From DAORHV01 sp964434575 (lineage in GTDB: Bacteria; Patescibacteriota; Gracilibacteria; Peribacterales; Peribacteraceae), in the NCBI GenBank assembly GCA_964434575.1, contig CAYSWB010000002.1, positions 58,060-122,059 on the forward strand: DNA of 64,000 bases, given 5' to 3'. The notes under the pieces are model-generated. The model worked only from the letters and a program-made list of their open reading frames with translations. It made no database searches and had not been told where the DNA came from. Shown piece by piece: positions 49,984-57,427 of this stretch (its first letter is position 1; each line of letters begins with the position of its first letter). The translations under genes and the position numbers were made by a program.

Positions 49984-50400
49984 TCAGTCCGCAGTGAGGA
50001 AATGCTCGATGCGCTCAAGCACCTTCTGCGTTTTGGCCTTGGTGGAAAAACGATGCCCCCATACCCGTAAAACTTTCCATCCCCTTCGCCGGATTTTTGC
50101 AAAATTCCTTTTATCGCGGCGGATATTGTTTCTGATTTTTTGTTTCCAAAACTCACTCGACAGGCGGTTTTCCCACTCTGAAAACCTCCATCCATGCCAG
50201 AAATCGCCGTCGATGAAGACGGCTTTCCTGATCGCAGGCACTGATACGTCCGGCTTACCGGGCAGCAGCTTGTAGTGTTTGTGGAAGCGGATGCCCTTCT
50301 TCCGCAGATGCGCGAAAACGGTTTTTTCCAGGCCAGTGTCTTTCCCCCTTATCAAGGACATGATGCGGCTCCTTTTCTTCTTCGAAAAGACATCAGCCAT
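49984..50400 (-). CDS. vsr: Very-short-patch repair endonuclease
   Basis: 138 residues. Vsr nicks next to T:G mismatches that arise when 5-methylcytosine deaminates. Family segments: RSRIMSLIRGKDTGLEK, LPGKPDVSVPAIRKAVFIDG (catalytic Asp region), DFWHGW and RRGWKVLRVWGH. It is the last gene of the operon and overlaps the nuclease gene by 8 nt. Its presence fits a C5-cytosine methyltransferase partner. Confidence 0.93.
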   Translation of the reverse strand: MADVFSKKKRSRIMSLIRGKDTGLEKTVFAHLRKKGIRFHKHYKLLPGKPDVSVPAIRKAVFIDGDFWHGWRFSEWENRLSSEFWKQKIRNNIRRDKRNFAKIRRRGWKVLRVWGHRFSTKAKTQKVLERIEHFLTAD

Positions 50401-51421
50401 TTTTTTTATAGGGACCCAGGAATTTTCCTCCGTTGAAATGTATCAGATGATCCGGCGAACCCGCGATCCAGACTTCCGTTTCCCAGGCGATGTCCTTTGC
50501 GAATTTCCGGTAGGTCTCTTTGTCCAGGAAGGCCGTGACATATACGATTTCGGCAGTGCACTGCGCGGTAAGGCGTTCCAGTTGGATTTTTCTTTCTTCC
50601 GAGATAGGTCCGGAGCTGTGGACCGCTTCGATCAGGTAGAGCCAGTTTTTGTCGGCGCAGTATGCGACGATGTCAGGCAGCTTCCCGTGATCCAGTTCGA
50701 AAAATTTCAACCCCTCCAGTTTTTCCTTCTCCAAAACAAGGTCTTTGTCCGCCGTATCGCCTACGTACAGGACGTCGGCTCCATACCCGTAACGGGTAAG
50801 AAATTCGTCGATCACGGCCTTTTGCAGCAGATTGTGCTTTCCCTGTGAAAAGGCAATCTCCTTTCCCTGGGGCAATTTCACTTGGATTTTTTCAAGATCC
50901 CTTTTGCCGGACATGATGGCTGCAAGCGACACCCGATCCGCCATGAATGCCCTCGCTTCCTCTGCCCACTCGGTATCAGGGGAGAAGCTTCTAATCAGAT
51001 CGGTATACGCAGGATTCAGCGCGTATCCCCTCGTGGAATCGTTTTGGGCCGCGTTGGGTTTACTGTTAACAATGATTTCGGCCAGATGCGGCAGCAGCAG
51101 GGCCTTGCGGCGAATGTCGTCATAGGAACCGGGCGAAATCTTCTCGGCGAAATTCTCATTGATATAGATGATCATTTCGCGGGTTTTCAGCGTCCTGCCT
51201 GACTTTAGGTCTTTTGCGGTCGGCCAATCCTTGGATGATGCAACGCCTACGGTCGCCAGGAAGGCCAAAGCCATTTTCTCCAGGCTTCGGCTGCTGGAGC
51301 CCTCAAGCGGCAAGCCCAGGCAATCGAGGATAAACAGTGCTTCATTGATTACGCGTTGCATTCCCGCATCCTTGGCTTTGAACTCTTTTGAGCCGTTTTT
51401 TTCATCCAAATAGGTTTTCAT
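50393..51421 (-). CDS. Type II restriction endonuclease, BsuBI/PstI-like
   Basis: 342 residues. The C-terminal part (about 215-330) matches the BsuBI/PstI nuclease family: DVLYVGDTADKDLVLEK, FFELDHGKLPDIVAY and NWLYLIEAVHSSGPIS, whose Asp/Glu/Lys residues form the likely active site. The N-terminal half is helical and presumably holds DNA-recognition elements. It overlaps the methyltransferase gene by 4 nt (ATGA) and vsr by 8 nt. PstI and BsuBI cut CTGCAG; the specificity here is not proven. Base composition is lower in GC than the core genes. Confidence 0.85.
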   Translation of the reverse strand: MKTYLDEKNGSKEFKAKDAGMQRVINEALFILDCLGLPLEGSSSRSLEKMALAFLATVGVASSKDWPTAKDLKSGRTLKTREMIIYINENFAEKISPGSYDDIRRKALLLPHLAEIIVNSKPNAAQNDSTRGYALNPAYTDLIRSFSPDTEWAEEARAFMADRVSLAAIMSGKRDLEKIQVKLPQGKEIAFSQGKHNLLQKAVIDEFLTRYGYGADVLYVGDTADKDLVLEKEKLEGLKFFELDHGKLPDIVAYCADKNWLYLIEAVHSSGPISEERKIQLERLTAQCTAEIVYVTAFLDKETYRKFAKDIAWETEVWIAGSPDHLIHFNGGKFLGPYKKNG

Positions 51422-52425
51422 GCGATGGCCAAAGACCGGATATTGCCTCGCTTGGCCTTTTTAGAGTCGGCAGCTTCAAGGTAGTCGGCAAAGGACAGCG
51501 CGATGTTGTAAGCCAGCATAGGAGGCACGGCATTGCCGATCTGAGTGAAGGCGGAATTTTCGCTTCCGCAGAATTCGAACCAGTCAGGGAAGCTTTGGAG
51601 CCTTGCCGCTTCCCTTAAGGTGATCCTACGCCTTTTCCCATTGGCTAGCCGCACCCTGTGCATGTCCCCGGTGGCGCCGGCCAGGTTCCTGCAGGTAAGC
51701 GTTCGGGCCGGCCGGGCCATGTGAAGGTCGCGGGGCGTTATGCACTTCGACGCTTTTTCGTATTTGGCGATGTAGGCATCCATTCCCTTCGTAAGGTATT
51801 TCCACCCCGCGCTTTTCCGAAACGCGATATCCGAGACCGCATCGCCGGCCGTGAAAATGCGGGAATGCCTTTCCGGGAAGCGATATCCGCCCTTGTGGCC
51901 GATAACTATCACTCTTTCGCGGTTTTGGGGGACCCCGAAATGCGCTGCATTCGCCAGATGGATCTCGATCATATATCCGAGCTTTTCAAGGCTCGAAGTA
52001 ATTTCTTCCAGATACCATTTGTTCTTGTACATCAGCCCTCGCACGTTTTCGAACATCCAGATTTTCGGTTTCACTTTCCTAACCGCGCTGATGAATGCAG
52101 GGAAGCCGTCCCTTGCGTCTTTCAGGCCCAGCTGATGTCCGCCTACGCTGAACGGCTGGCATGGTGGACCGCCGATCACGATATCGGCCTCTGGAAATGT
52201 GGTGTCTTTGTCCAGCTTCGCTGTCAGGCATTGCCCATCCAGGTTCCGATTATAAGTGTCGCAAAAATCCTGAACCATTTCGTACCCAAGGGTTTCGAAG
52301 CCGGCTGCTTCGAAGCCGAGCGCCAAGCCTCCGCAGCCCGCGAATAAATCTATCACCCTGTATTTCGAATTGATGTCGGGCTTCAGGGTGCCGTTAAGTA
52401 GTTCCAAGTAGGAAGACATGAACAT
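51418..52425 (-). CDS. C5-cytosine DNA methyltransferase
   Basis: 335 residues with the ordered motifs of m5C methyltransferases: VIDLFAGCGGLALGFEAAGF (I, SAM), VIGGPPCQPFSVGG (IV, catalytic Cys), MFENVRG (VI), GVPQNRERVIVIG (VIII), ARLQSFPDWFEF (IX) and QIGNAVPPMLAYNIA (X). It protects the host from the adjoining nuclease. The start is ATG 52425, 5 nt after an extended -10 (TGCTAAAGT), so it is essentially leaderless; an in-frame ATG two codons on is an alternative. First gene of the operon. Confidence 0.95.
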   Translation of the reverse strand: MFMSSYLELLNGTLKPDINSKYRVIDLFAGCGGLALGFEAAGFETLGYEMVQDFCDTYNRNLDGQCLTAKLDKDTTFPEADIVIGGPPCQPFSVGGHQLGLKDARDGFPAFISAVRKVKPKIWMFENVRGLMYKNKWYLEEITSSLEKLGYMIEIHLANAAHFGVPQNRERVIVIGHKGGYRFPERHSRIFTAGDAVSDIAFRKSAGWKYLTKGMDAYIAKYEKASKCITPRDLHMARPARTLTCRNLAGATGDMHRVRLANGKRRRITLREAARLQSFPDWFEFCGSENSAFTQIGNAVPPMLAYNIALSFADYLEAADSKKAKRGNIRSLAIA

Positions 52426-52489
52426 GGTGTACTTTAGCACACCCTTACATGCCTTTGCTTAAAAGAAAGCTGGAATTTTAGTAAGCAGA

Positions 52490-52582
52490 TTAGATCATGC
52501 ACAATCCAGCGTGATTCGAAGAACTTTCATTCTTTTGGGCGCTCGAAGCGATGGAGGTGAGGTGATGGCCGAGGAGGTTCAT
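52490..52582 (-). pseudogene. Truncated 5' fragment of an mhqO-like gene (right copy of the direct repeat)
   Basis: From ATG 52580-52582 the frame reads MNLLGHHLTSIASSAQKN, nearly the start of the intact dioxygenase (MNLLGHHHLTAIASDAQKN), then diverges through a frameshift and stops at 52490. The upstream leader is also shared as far as 52620, but its -10 box is destroyed (TAGCT in place of TATACT). It marks the right edge of the restriction-modification insertion. Confidence 0.75.
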
Positions 52583-52641
52583 GCGGGTATGTCGAAAAGG
52601 GGAGCTAGCATGAATGCAGCCCCCGAATCCCTGAGAAGCTG

Positions 52642-54597
52642 TTAACCGTCTAAAGTTTCAATGAAAGTGCAAAGCTTAGGAAATTTAATTTCAAACTCAG
52701 CCTTCTTTTCCGCTTTAGTTTTTTTCTTTTGAATTTCGTCGATCTCGATTGTTACAAGTCTTTCGAGCTCTTTTTTAAATGTTTCTTCAAAGAGATCATT
52801 TTCTTGTTGCGTTAATTTATTGCGGCTGCGAAAGGCTTTAAATTGAGAGCCAAAAATTTGATCTGGCTTTAGAGTCGGAGTATCTACATCTTTACGACTC
52901 GCCTTAGCTGCAATCTCAAACGAAGATTGCACTAAAGCAATGGGCAAAAGATCTTCGAGTTCGTGATCGTTTTCTGACCCATAATAATGGAGAATATAAT
53001 TTTTCTTATATTCATCTCCGTATTTGTCTAGAAGCATTCTCTGGATATTTCTGCCAGGCTCATCTCGGTCCAGCACCAATACAGAAGAAGTCTCAGAAGA
53101 CAAAAGTCGGGATTTAATAAATTTCTCAATATCATTTGTGCCGCCACCAACTAGTGTTTGGTAATCTTTAAATTTCTTCTTGTCTGCCATCAGGCATTCA
53201 GAATTGTAAAATTCGAAGATTTTTCGATCAAGTTCCCCTTCGAAAACCAATGTTCTGGGTCCAATCGAAAAGTCCTCCCGATCTGTACCAAAGCCTTCCA
53301 AATACAGTACAGATTCTTGAATAATATTATTCTCAGTTGCAGGTGTCAGTTGCGTTTTCTCGTGCTTCTTTTTAACCATTACATGTCGACGCAAATCCTT
53401 TCGATCAATCATAAAAATCGAGTGCGTCGCAAAAACCACGTAGTTACCTTGGTCTGCCAACTTCAGTAATTCGTCACGCATGAATCGCACCCCACTGGGG
53501 TGCAAATGAGTTTCGGGCTCATCTAAAACCAAAATGTAATTATTGAGGGATTCACACCTCGTTTCTGCGGAAATAGTTAAAAGAAAGGAAATGAAACTCC
53601 AAAATCCCTGGCTCCTTCTTTCCATCTCATAGTATCCCCCAGTAGGACTTTTTGGGTCAGTAATATGCAGAGTAATTCGGTCTGCATCCAGGGTGAGATC
53701 AAATTCTTGATCGAATTCTTTCCATACATCTCGAATATGTTTATTCAGAGTAGCGTTAATTGCCTGAGCATCTTTCTTCCTCTTACCGGAATCCGTTTTC
53801 CATTCTTTGATTTTTTCCGCGAGAGATTCTTCATCGTAAATGCCCAGCGTTCCTGAAAGTAGGAAAATGTTATAGAGCGGCACGCAAACATCTCGTGGAT
53901 CGTTATTTTCCATGAATTTTTCATACGAAATCTCTGGCGGGATTAAGTATTTCTTATCCCAGGTCCAATACACAATTTGGGGCAGGATACCCTCGACTGC
54001 ATCCGCAAAAGATTTGGCAATTAAGGCCGTAAAGCCTACCTCTGTGAGTTCTTCAAACTTTGGAAGTACTTCTTCAGGAATTTGGTCCTTTTTTGCAATT
54101 TGTGCCTTTGATAACTGATATTCTTTTTCACCAATCTTGAAAGTATCGGTGGATGCTCGAAATTCTTTCTTTAGAATCATTATTCCGGAATCTTTTGGTT
54201 TTATAGCTGCAACCGTTTTAAATATTCGAGTTGGCTCCTTTGAGGTGCTACTCAAGTATCTAACAAAATTTACACCTTCAAATTTTGAGGGCGCAAAAAC
54301 AGCTTCCACATCAACGGTTGAAATTTGTTTCAGCGGTGCAATAACACTTTTAAATACTTTATCTGCTTCCGACTGACTGAATTTAAATTCGAAAGTTATT
54401 GTTGGATACTGATCAATTACTTCGCACTGGTCACGTGGGACGAGCTTATAATCGTTATCAAGTGTCCGAATCCCAAGCAGGACATTTGTTTTTCCGGACT
54501 CGTTAAGCCCAACAAGTGACATGCACCTATGGGTTATGTTTAGCGTGGCATCCGCTAAGCTTCTAAACGAATTAAAACAAACAGCTTTAAGTTCCAT
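52642..54597 (-). CDS. OLD-family ATP-dependent nuclease (ABC-type ATPase plus TOPRIM)
   Basis: 651 residues. N-terminal ATPase: Walker A GLNESGKTN (30-38), signature-like RRSQGFWSF (327-335), Walker B ILVLDEPETHLHP (355-367) and THS (391-393). A C-terminal TOPRIM nuclease follows, with VFEGELDRK (Glu453/455) and VLVLDRDEPG (DRD 510-512). OLD proteins act in phage exclusion or DNA processing. No UvrD-like partner (as in Gabija) is next to it. The gene is strikingly AT-rich with atypical codon use, so it is probably transferred DNA. It lies between the mhqO fragment and a degenerate tRNA-Glu-like sequence. Confidence 0.88.
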   Translation of the reverse strand: MELKAVCFNSFRSLADATLNITHRCMSLVGLNESGKTNVLLGIRTLDNDYKLVPRDQCEVIDQYPTITFEFKFSQSEADKVFKSVIAPLKQISTVDVEAVFAPSKFEGVNFVRYLSSTSKEPTRIFKTVAAIKPKDSGIMILKKEFRASTDTFKIGEKEYQLSKAQIAKKDQIPEEVLPKFEELTEVGFTALIAKSFADAVEGILPQIVYWTWDKKYLIPPEISYEKFMENNDPRDVCVPLYNIFLLSGTLGIYDEESLAEKIKEWKTDSGKRKKDAQAINATLNKHIRDVWKEFDQEFDLTLDADRITLHITDPKSPTGGYYEMERRSQGFWSFISFLLTISAETRCESLNNYILVLDEPETHLHPSGVRFMRDELLKLADQGNYVVFATHSIFMIDRKDLRRHVMVKKKHEKTQLTPATENNIIQESVLYLEGFGTDREDFSIGPRTLVFEGELDRKIFEFYNSECLMADKKKFKDYQTLVGGGTNDIEKFIKSRLLSSETSSVLVLDRDEPGRNIQRMLLDKYGDEYKKNYILHYYGSENDHELEDLLPIALVQSSFEIAAKASRKDVDTPTLKPDQIFGSQFKAFRSRNKLTQQENDLFEETFKKELERLVTIEIDEIQKKKTKAEKKAEFEIKFPKLCTFIETLDG

Positions 54598-54679
54598 ATT
54601 AAGAATATTAAGGAAGAGAATCGTACTCTCGGAAAAGACAACTGGAACATACACTGACCTTAAATCAAATTTATATTTT

Positions 54680-54760
54680 GCAGCCCCACGGGGAATCGAA
54701 CCCATTTCAAGATGGCCCGGCGCTGAAAGCACCGGGCCACCCTTCGCGTCAGATTGGGCT
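54680..54760 (-). pseudogene. Degenerate tRNA-Glu-like sequence at the island edge
   Basis: The 3' 24 nt (GGGTTCGATTCCCCGTGGGG followed by CTGC) equal the T-arm and acceptor of the intact tRNA-Glu at 55823. An anticodon-like loop CTTTCAG (anticodon TTC) sits on an overlong 9-bp stem. The T-stem has two mismatches, no D-arm can be folded and CCA is not encoded (TGCA). It looks like a decayed tRNA or an integration scar rather than a working tRNA. Confidence 0.5.
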
Positions 54761-54764
54761 GTTC

Positions 54765-55586
54765 TTACGCGTCCACGCCCTCGCGGGCGGCGTCGTACAC
54801 CACGAACGCTTCGGCCTCGGTGAGCGTCTGCCCGCGCGGACTGCCGCAGGCCGTGATGTGTCCGCAGAAGCGGATGCCACCCACGGTCTTACGGTAGTTC
54901 GGCGGGAGGTCGCCCTCCGTCTCCACGGCGCCCGGCAGGTTCAGGACGTTAAGCGCGTGGGCCGGGTTGAAGTACAGGGACGCCGAGGCGTAGCCGGCAC
55001 GGAAGACGACGACGACCGCGAAGCCGTCGTCATACGGGCGCGACGGGTTCATCTCGATGTCCGTGATGCTCCAGAACCCGACCTTGCCGTTGCGGCTCGT
55101 CGCGACGCGCTTGTCGCGGTACGCCGCCTCCTGACGCTCGTACTGTCCGCGGCCGATGGCGATCAGTTCGTCTTCGGTCTTCTCGACGATCTGCATGACC
55201 TTGTCGGTCACGTCCACCTCGGTCCCGGGGGTCGCGCGGGGGATGCCGACGGTGAACGCCATGTACTCCACGCCGGTCATGTACAGGAGCGTGGGGTCCA
55301 AGGGCGGGATGCCCTTGCTGCCTTGGGTGTCGATCACAGCCAGACGATTCAGGTCCACCGACAGGCCGGGCAGGGGACGGCCCATCATGCGCAGCACGCC
55401 GACATGCGTGTCGGCGTCGTAGTGCGTGACTTCGGTTTCGCCCTGATCGGGCTTGGGTTTGATGCGTGCATCGACGGACGGGCAGGGGAAGTGGTGATCG
55501 AAGTGATCTTCCCCGTCGGCCAGTCCGGCCTCGATGCTGCGGCGACCCGGGGTGCGGGTGGCCTTCGAGACAAGCAGAACCTTCAC
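54765..55586 (-). CDS. Hypothetical protein with a HFDHH motif
   Basis: 273 residues, no family recognised. His/Asp clusters GEDHFDHHFPCPSVDARIKP, THYDADTHVGVLRMMG and LAVIDTQGSKG suggest a metal-dependent phosphoesterase-like site, but the full motif order of DHH enzymes is not present. The start is GTG 55584-55586, preceded at 9 nt by GGAGG, one of very few clear Shine-Dalgarno sequences in the window. The predicted promoter leaves a leader of about 95 nt. It differs from its neighbours in expression signals, hinting at separate ancestry. Confidence 0.65.
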   Translation of the reverse strand: MKVLLVSKATRTPGRRSIEAGLADGEDHFDHHFPCPSVDARIKPKPDQGETEVTHYDADTHVGVLRMMGRPLPGLSVDLNRLAVIDTQGSKGIPPLDPTLLYMTGVEYMAFTVGIPRATPGTEVDVTDKVMQIVEKTEDELIAIGRGQYERQEAAYRDKRVATSRNGKVGFWSITDIEMNPSRPYDDGFAVVVVFRAGYASASLYFNPAHALNVLNLPGAVETEGDLPPNYRKTVGGIRFCGHITACGSPRGQTLTEAEAFVVYDAAREGVDA

Positions 55587-55687
55587 GATTCCAATCCTCC
55601 ACTCGGGAACAGACAGGACGCCGGTTTACGCACCGGCTAGAACAGCCAACCTTCTCAAAGGGCATGCTCTCTTGCGAAAGCGCGCAT

Positions 55688-55715
55688 ACTGTAAAATATT
55701 CTGTACTTTCGTCAA
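55688..55715 (-). promoter_or_regulatory. Promoter of the HFDHH protein gene
   Basis: On the minus strand TTGACG (plus 55710-55715), a 16-bp spacer and TACAGT (plus 55688-55693), within an AT-rich segment. The predicted leader is about 95 nt and ends in a GGAGG ribosome-binding site. Confidence 0.55.
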
Positions 55716-55741
55716 TGTTCCCATAGGTACCGGAGATCATT

Positions 55742-55760
55742 TTTCACTTCCAGAGTGAAA
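55742..55760. promoter_or_regulatory. Inverted repeat upstream of the tRNA-Glu promoter
   Basis: Perfect 7-bp inverted repeat TTTCACT-N5-AGTGAAA ending one base before the -35 box of the tRNA promoter. It could be a protein-binding site or a weak hairpin. Confidence 0.4.
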
Positions 55761-55761
55761 C

Positions 55762-55789
55762 TTGCAGGTTAAGTGTGTTCCCTTATACT
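55762..55789 (+). promoter_or_regulatory. Promoter of tRNA-Glu
   Basis: TTGCAG (55762-55767), a 16-bp spacer and TATACT (55784-55789), about 34 bp before the mature tRNA 5' end. Confidence 0.6.
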
Positions 55790-55822
55790 CCCGTGGCGAC
55801 AGAAAGCTCTTTTGTCATCTGC

Positions 55823-55897
55823 GGCCCCATCGTCTAACGGCTAGGACACTTGGTTCTCATCCAGGAAATCGGGGTTCGATTCCCCGTGGGGCTGCCA
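55823..55897 (+). tRNA. tRNA-Glu (anticodon CTC)
   Basis: The cloverleaf folds throughout: acceptor GGCCCCA/TGGGGCT (first pair G-U), D-arm GTCT/GGAC, anticodon stem CTTGG/CCAGG around the loop TTCTCAT (anticodon CTC), T-arm CGGGG-TTCGATT-CCCCG, discriminator G and an encoded CCA. Its 3' 24 nt recur inverted at 54680-54703. Confidence 0.95.
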
Positions 55898-55945
55898 CAT
55901 CGTGAAAGAAGCGCATGTTTCTCTCATGGTTTTTTGCCGAAGGGC

Positions 55946-56659
55946 TTACATCCGGTCGTCGCCGAACATCGCGTCGCTGCTCTCCGACGGGCGATCCGCT
56001 TCTTCCGGCGTACTCAACGCCAGGCTCAGCATGGTCCGGCGCGACTGGGCCAACTGCAGCGGCGAAACGCGGTGGATGTGCAGGTCCGGCCGGTGCATCA
56101 GGTAGGCATCCCCGGGCTGCATGTGGTGCTCGTGGCGTCCTTTGCCCAGCAGGAGCTTCGGGTCATCGGCGTTCGGCACGTATTCCAGGTGTCCGCCCTT
56201 TTCGTATTTGCCCGGGATCTCCAGCGCCACGCCGAACGTGTACAGGAACTGGTCGTTGTGGCCGCCGTGCGTGTCGCCCACTTGTTCCAAGTGCAGCAGC
56301 ACGGCCGCTTCGTTGTAGTCCCCGTACGGCACGATGTCCTCGCCGGCGATGCCGCCCAGGAACTGCAGCAACTCCGGCGCTTCCAGCAGGCCGGGGATCA
56401 GTTTGCCCAAGCGGGCCAGCGTGGCTTGGTTCACCGTGCGCAGCTTGCGCGGCGTGCCGTGCAGGTACAGGTCGCGGCGGGTGCCGTGCTCCAGGAGTTC
56501 CCTGGCCTCGCGGCGGAACTGGGCTACGCCTTCGTCGGTCAAAAATCCGGGCAGCTCGGTCATTACCCCGTGGCGGGGCGGCGTTTGTGCCAGGCGCTTG
56601 CCCTTCTCGGCGGAGAGGGGAAGGTAGCGCGGGTTGATGAGTCCCTTCGGCAGCGCCAT
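55946..56659 (-). CDS. 2OG-Fe(II) oxygenase-like protein
   Basis: 237 residues. A jelly-roll dioxygenase core is suggested by VGDTHGGHNDQFLYTFGVAL (HxD = His-Asn-Asp iron ligands), GGHLEYVPNADD, MQPGDAYLMHRPD and HIHRVSPL (distal His), then RRTMLSLAL (2-oxoglutarate Arg). Substrate unknown. ATG 56657-56659 is preferred over a frame reaching 56740 because TATACT ends 9 nt before it. It is divergent from the host-attachment-like gene. Confidence 0.78.
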   Translation of the reverse strand: MALPKGLINPRYLPLSAEKGKRLAQTPPRHGVMTELPGFLTDEGVAQFRREARELLEHGTRRDLYLHGTPRKLRTVNQATLARLGKLIPGLLEAPELLQFLGGIAGEDIVPYGDYNEAAVLLHLEQVGDTHGGHNDQFLYTFGVALEIPGKYEKGGHLEYVPNADDPKLLLGKGRHEHHMQPGDAYLMHRPDLHIHRVSPLQLAQSRRTMLSLALSTPEEADRPSESSDAMFGDDRM

Positions 56660-56751
56660 AAGGGGGTTAGTATACGCCTCTGGCGCCCCGGAAGCACTTG
56701 TCATGGATGCCGTAGCTCCGTCGCGGGCGCTTTGGTACACTGCGCCACCGT

Positions 56752-57288
56752 ATGCCCACCAACAAACCCCAGCGTCTTCCCGACGCCATGCCCGACGTAG
56801 AAAAGCCCACCCTGCTCGTGGTCTGCGACACGCACCACTGCAAGTTCATCGACGTGGGCAACCACACCCTGCTGGTTTCCGGCACCATCGATTCCAAGGA
56901 AGCCGACTACAGCGACAAGGAAGGCCAGTACCAGAGTTCCACCGGCGTCATCGGCGGTATGGCCGACACCAACCCGACCGAGAAGAACCGCCTCCACGAG
57001 TTCGCCAACGACGTCGCCACCCACCTGGCCCACGTGGTCCAGGCCCAGAAGATCGAAGAGGTGTACGTCTCGGCTCCGAACAAGTTCCTGGGTGAGCTCA
57101 AGAAGCACATCGCCAAGCCGGTCCAAAAGCTGATCCAGAAGATGGTGGACGGCAACTTCGCCAAGGAGTCCCCGCTGGAGGTGCTGCTGCGCTTCCGCCC
57201 GGACTTGGAGCAGGCCCGCCAGGCGCTGCGCGACGAGGAGAACTACAGCCCCAAGAACCAGCCGCCCAAGAAGGCCAAGAAGAAATAA
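56752..57288 (+). CDS. Host attachment/bacterial eRF1-like family protein
   Basis: 178 residues. TLLVVCDTHHCKFIDVGNHTLL at the start, HEFANDVATHLAHVVQAQKI and VYVSAPNKFLGELKKHI match the family annotated as host attachment protein, which overlaps the bacterial archaeo-eukaryotic release factor-like (baeRF) group possibly acting at ribosomes. The C-terminus is Lys-rich. An extended -10 (TGGTACACT) lies 10 nt before the ATG. Confidence 0.82.
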   Translation: MPTNKPQRLPDAMPDVEKPTLLVVCDTHHCKFIDVGNHTLLVSGTIDSKEADYSDKEGQYQSSTGVIGGMADTNPTEKNRLHEFANDVATHLAHVVQAQKIEEVYVSAPNKFLGELKKHIAKPVQKLIQKMVDGNFAKESPLEVLLRFRPDLEQARQALRDEENYSPKNQPPKKAKKK

Positions 57289-57310
57289 CGAGATTGAAAA
57301 GAAGCAGAAG

Positions 57311-57348
57311 AGTCAGGGGAGTCAGGAGAGATATCCTCTCCCCTGACT
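57311..57348. repeat. GAGTC/CAGG-rich inverted repeat
   Basis: Perfect 11-bp inverted repeat AGTCAGGGGAG / CTCCCCTGACT with an AGGAGAGATATCCTCT-type inner palindrome, followed by further CCTGACTC copies up to about 57375. It lies just after the host-attachment-like gene and may terminate it. Same family as 28340-28430 and 58208-58224. Confidence 0.7.
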
Positions 57349-57427
57349 CCCTTGTTTCGCCTGACTCTCCTGTTTCCCGGATGCATGTGAAGTTGCATCA
57401 ACGTTCGTTTCGTGGAAAATAGCCGTT

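Noticed and set aside
50393..52425. Use of CTGCAG frequency to infer the restriction site
   Set aside because: CTGCAG occurs in the window (for example at position 5), but presence alone neither supports nor excludes it as a methylated target.
52642..54597. Gabija anti-phage system
   Set aside because: GajA-like ATPase-TOPRIM architecture is present, but no UvrD-like GajB gene is adjacent, so only an OLD-family call is justified.
54713..54740. Plus-strand tRNA-Phe reading (loop CTGAAAG, anticodon GAA)
   Set aside because: No T-arm, D-arm or acceptor can be folded on that strand; the T-loop and acceptor match lie on the minus strand as tRNA-Glu-like.
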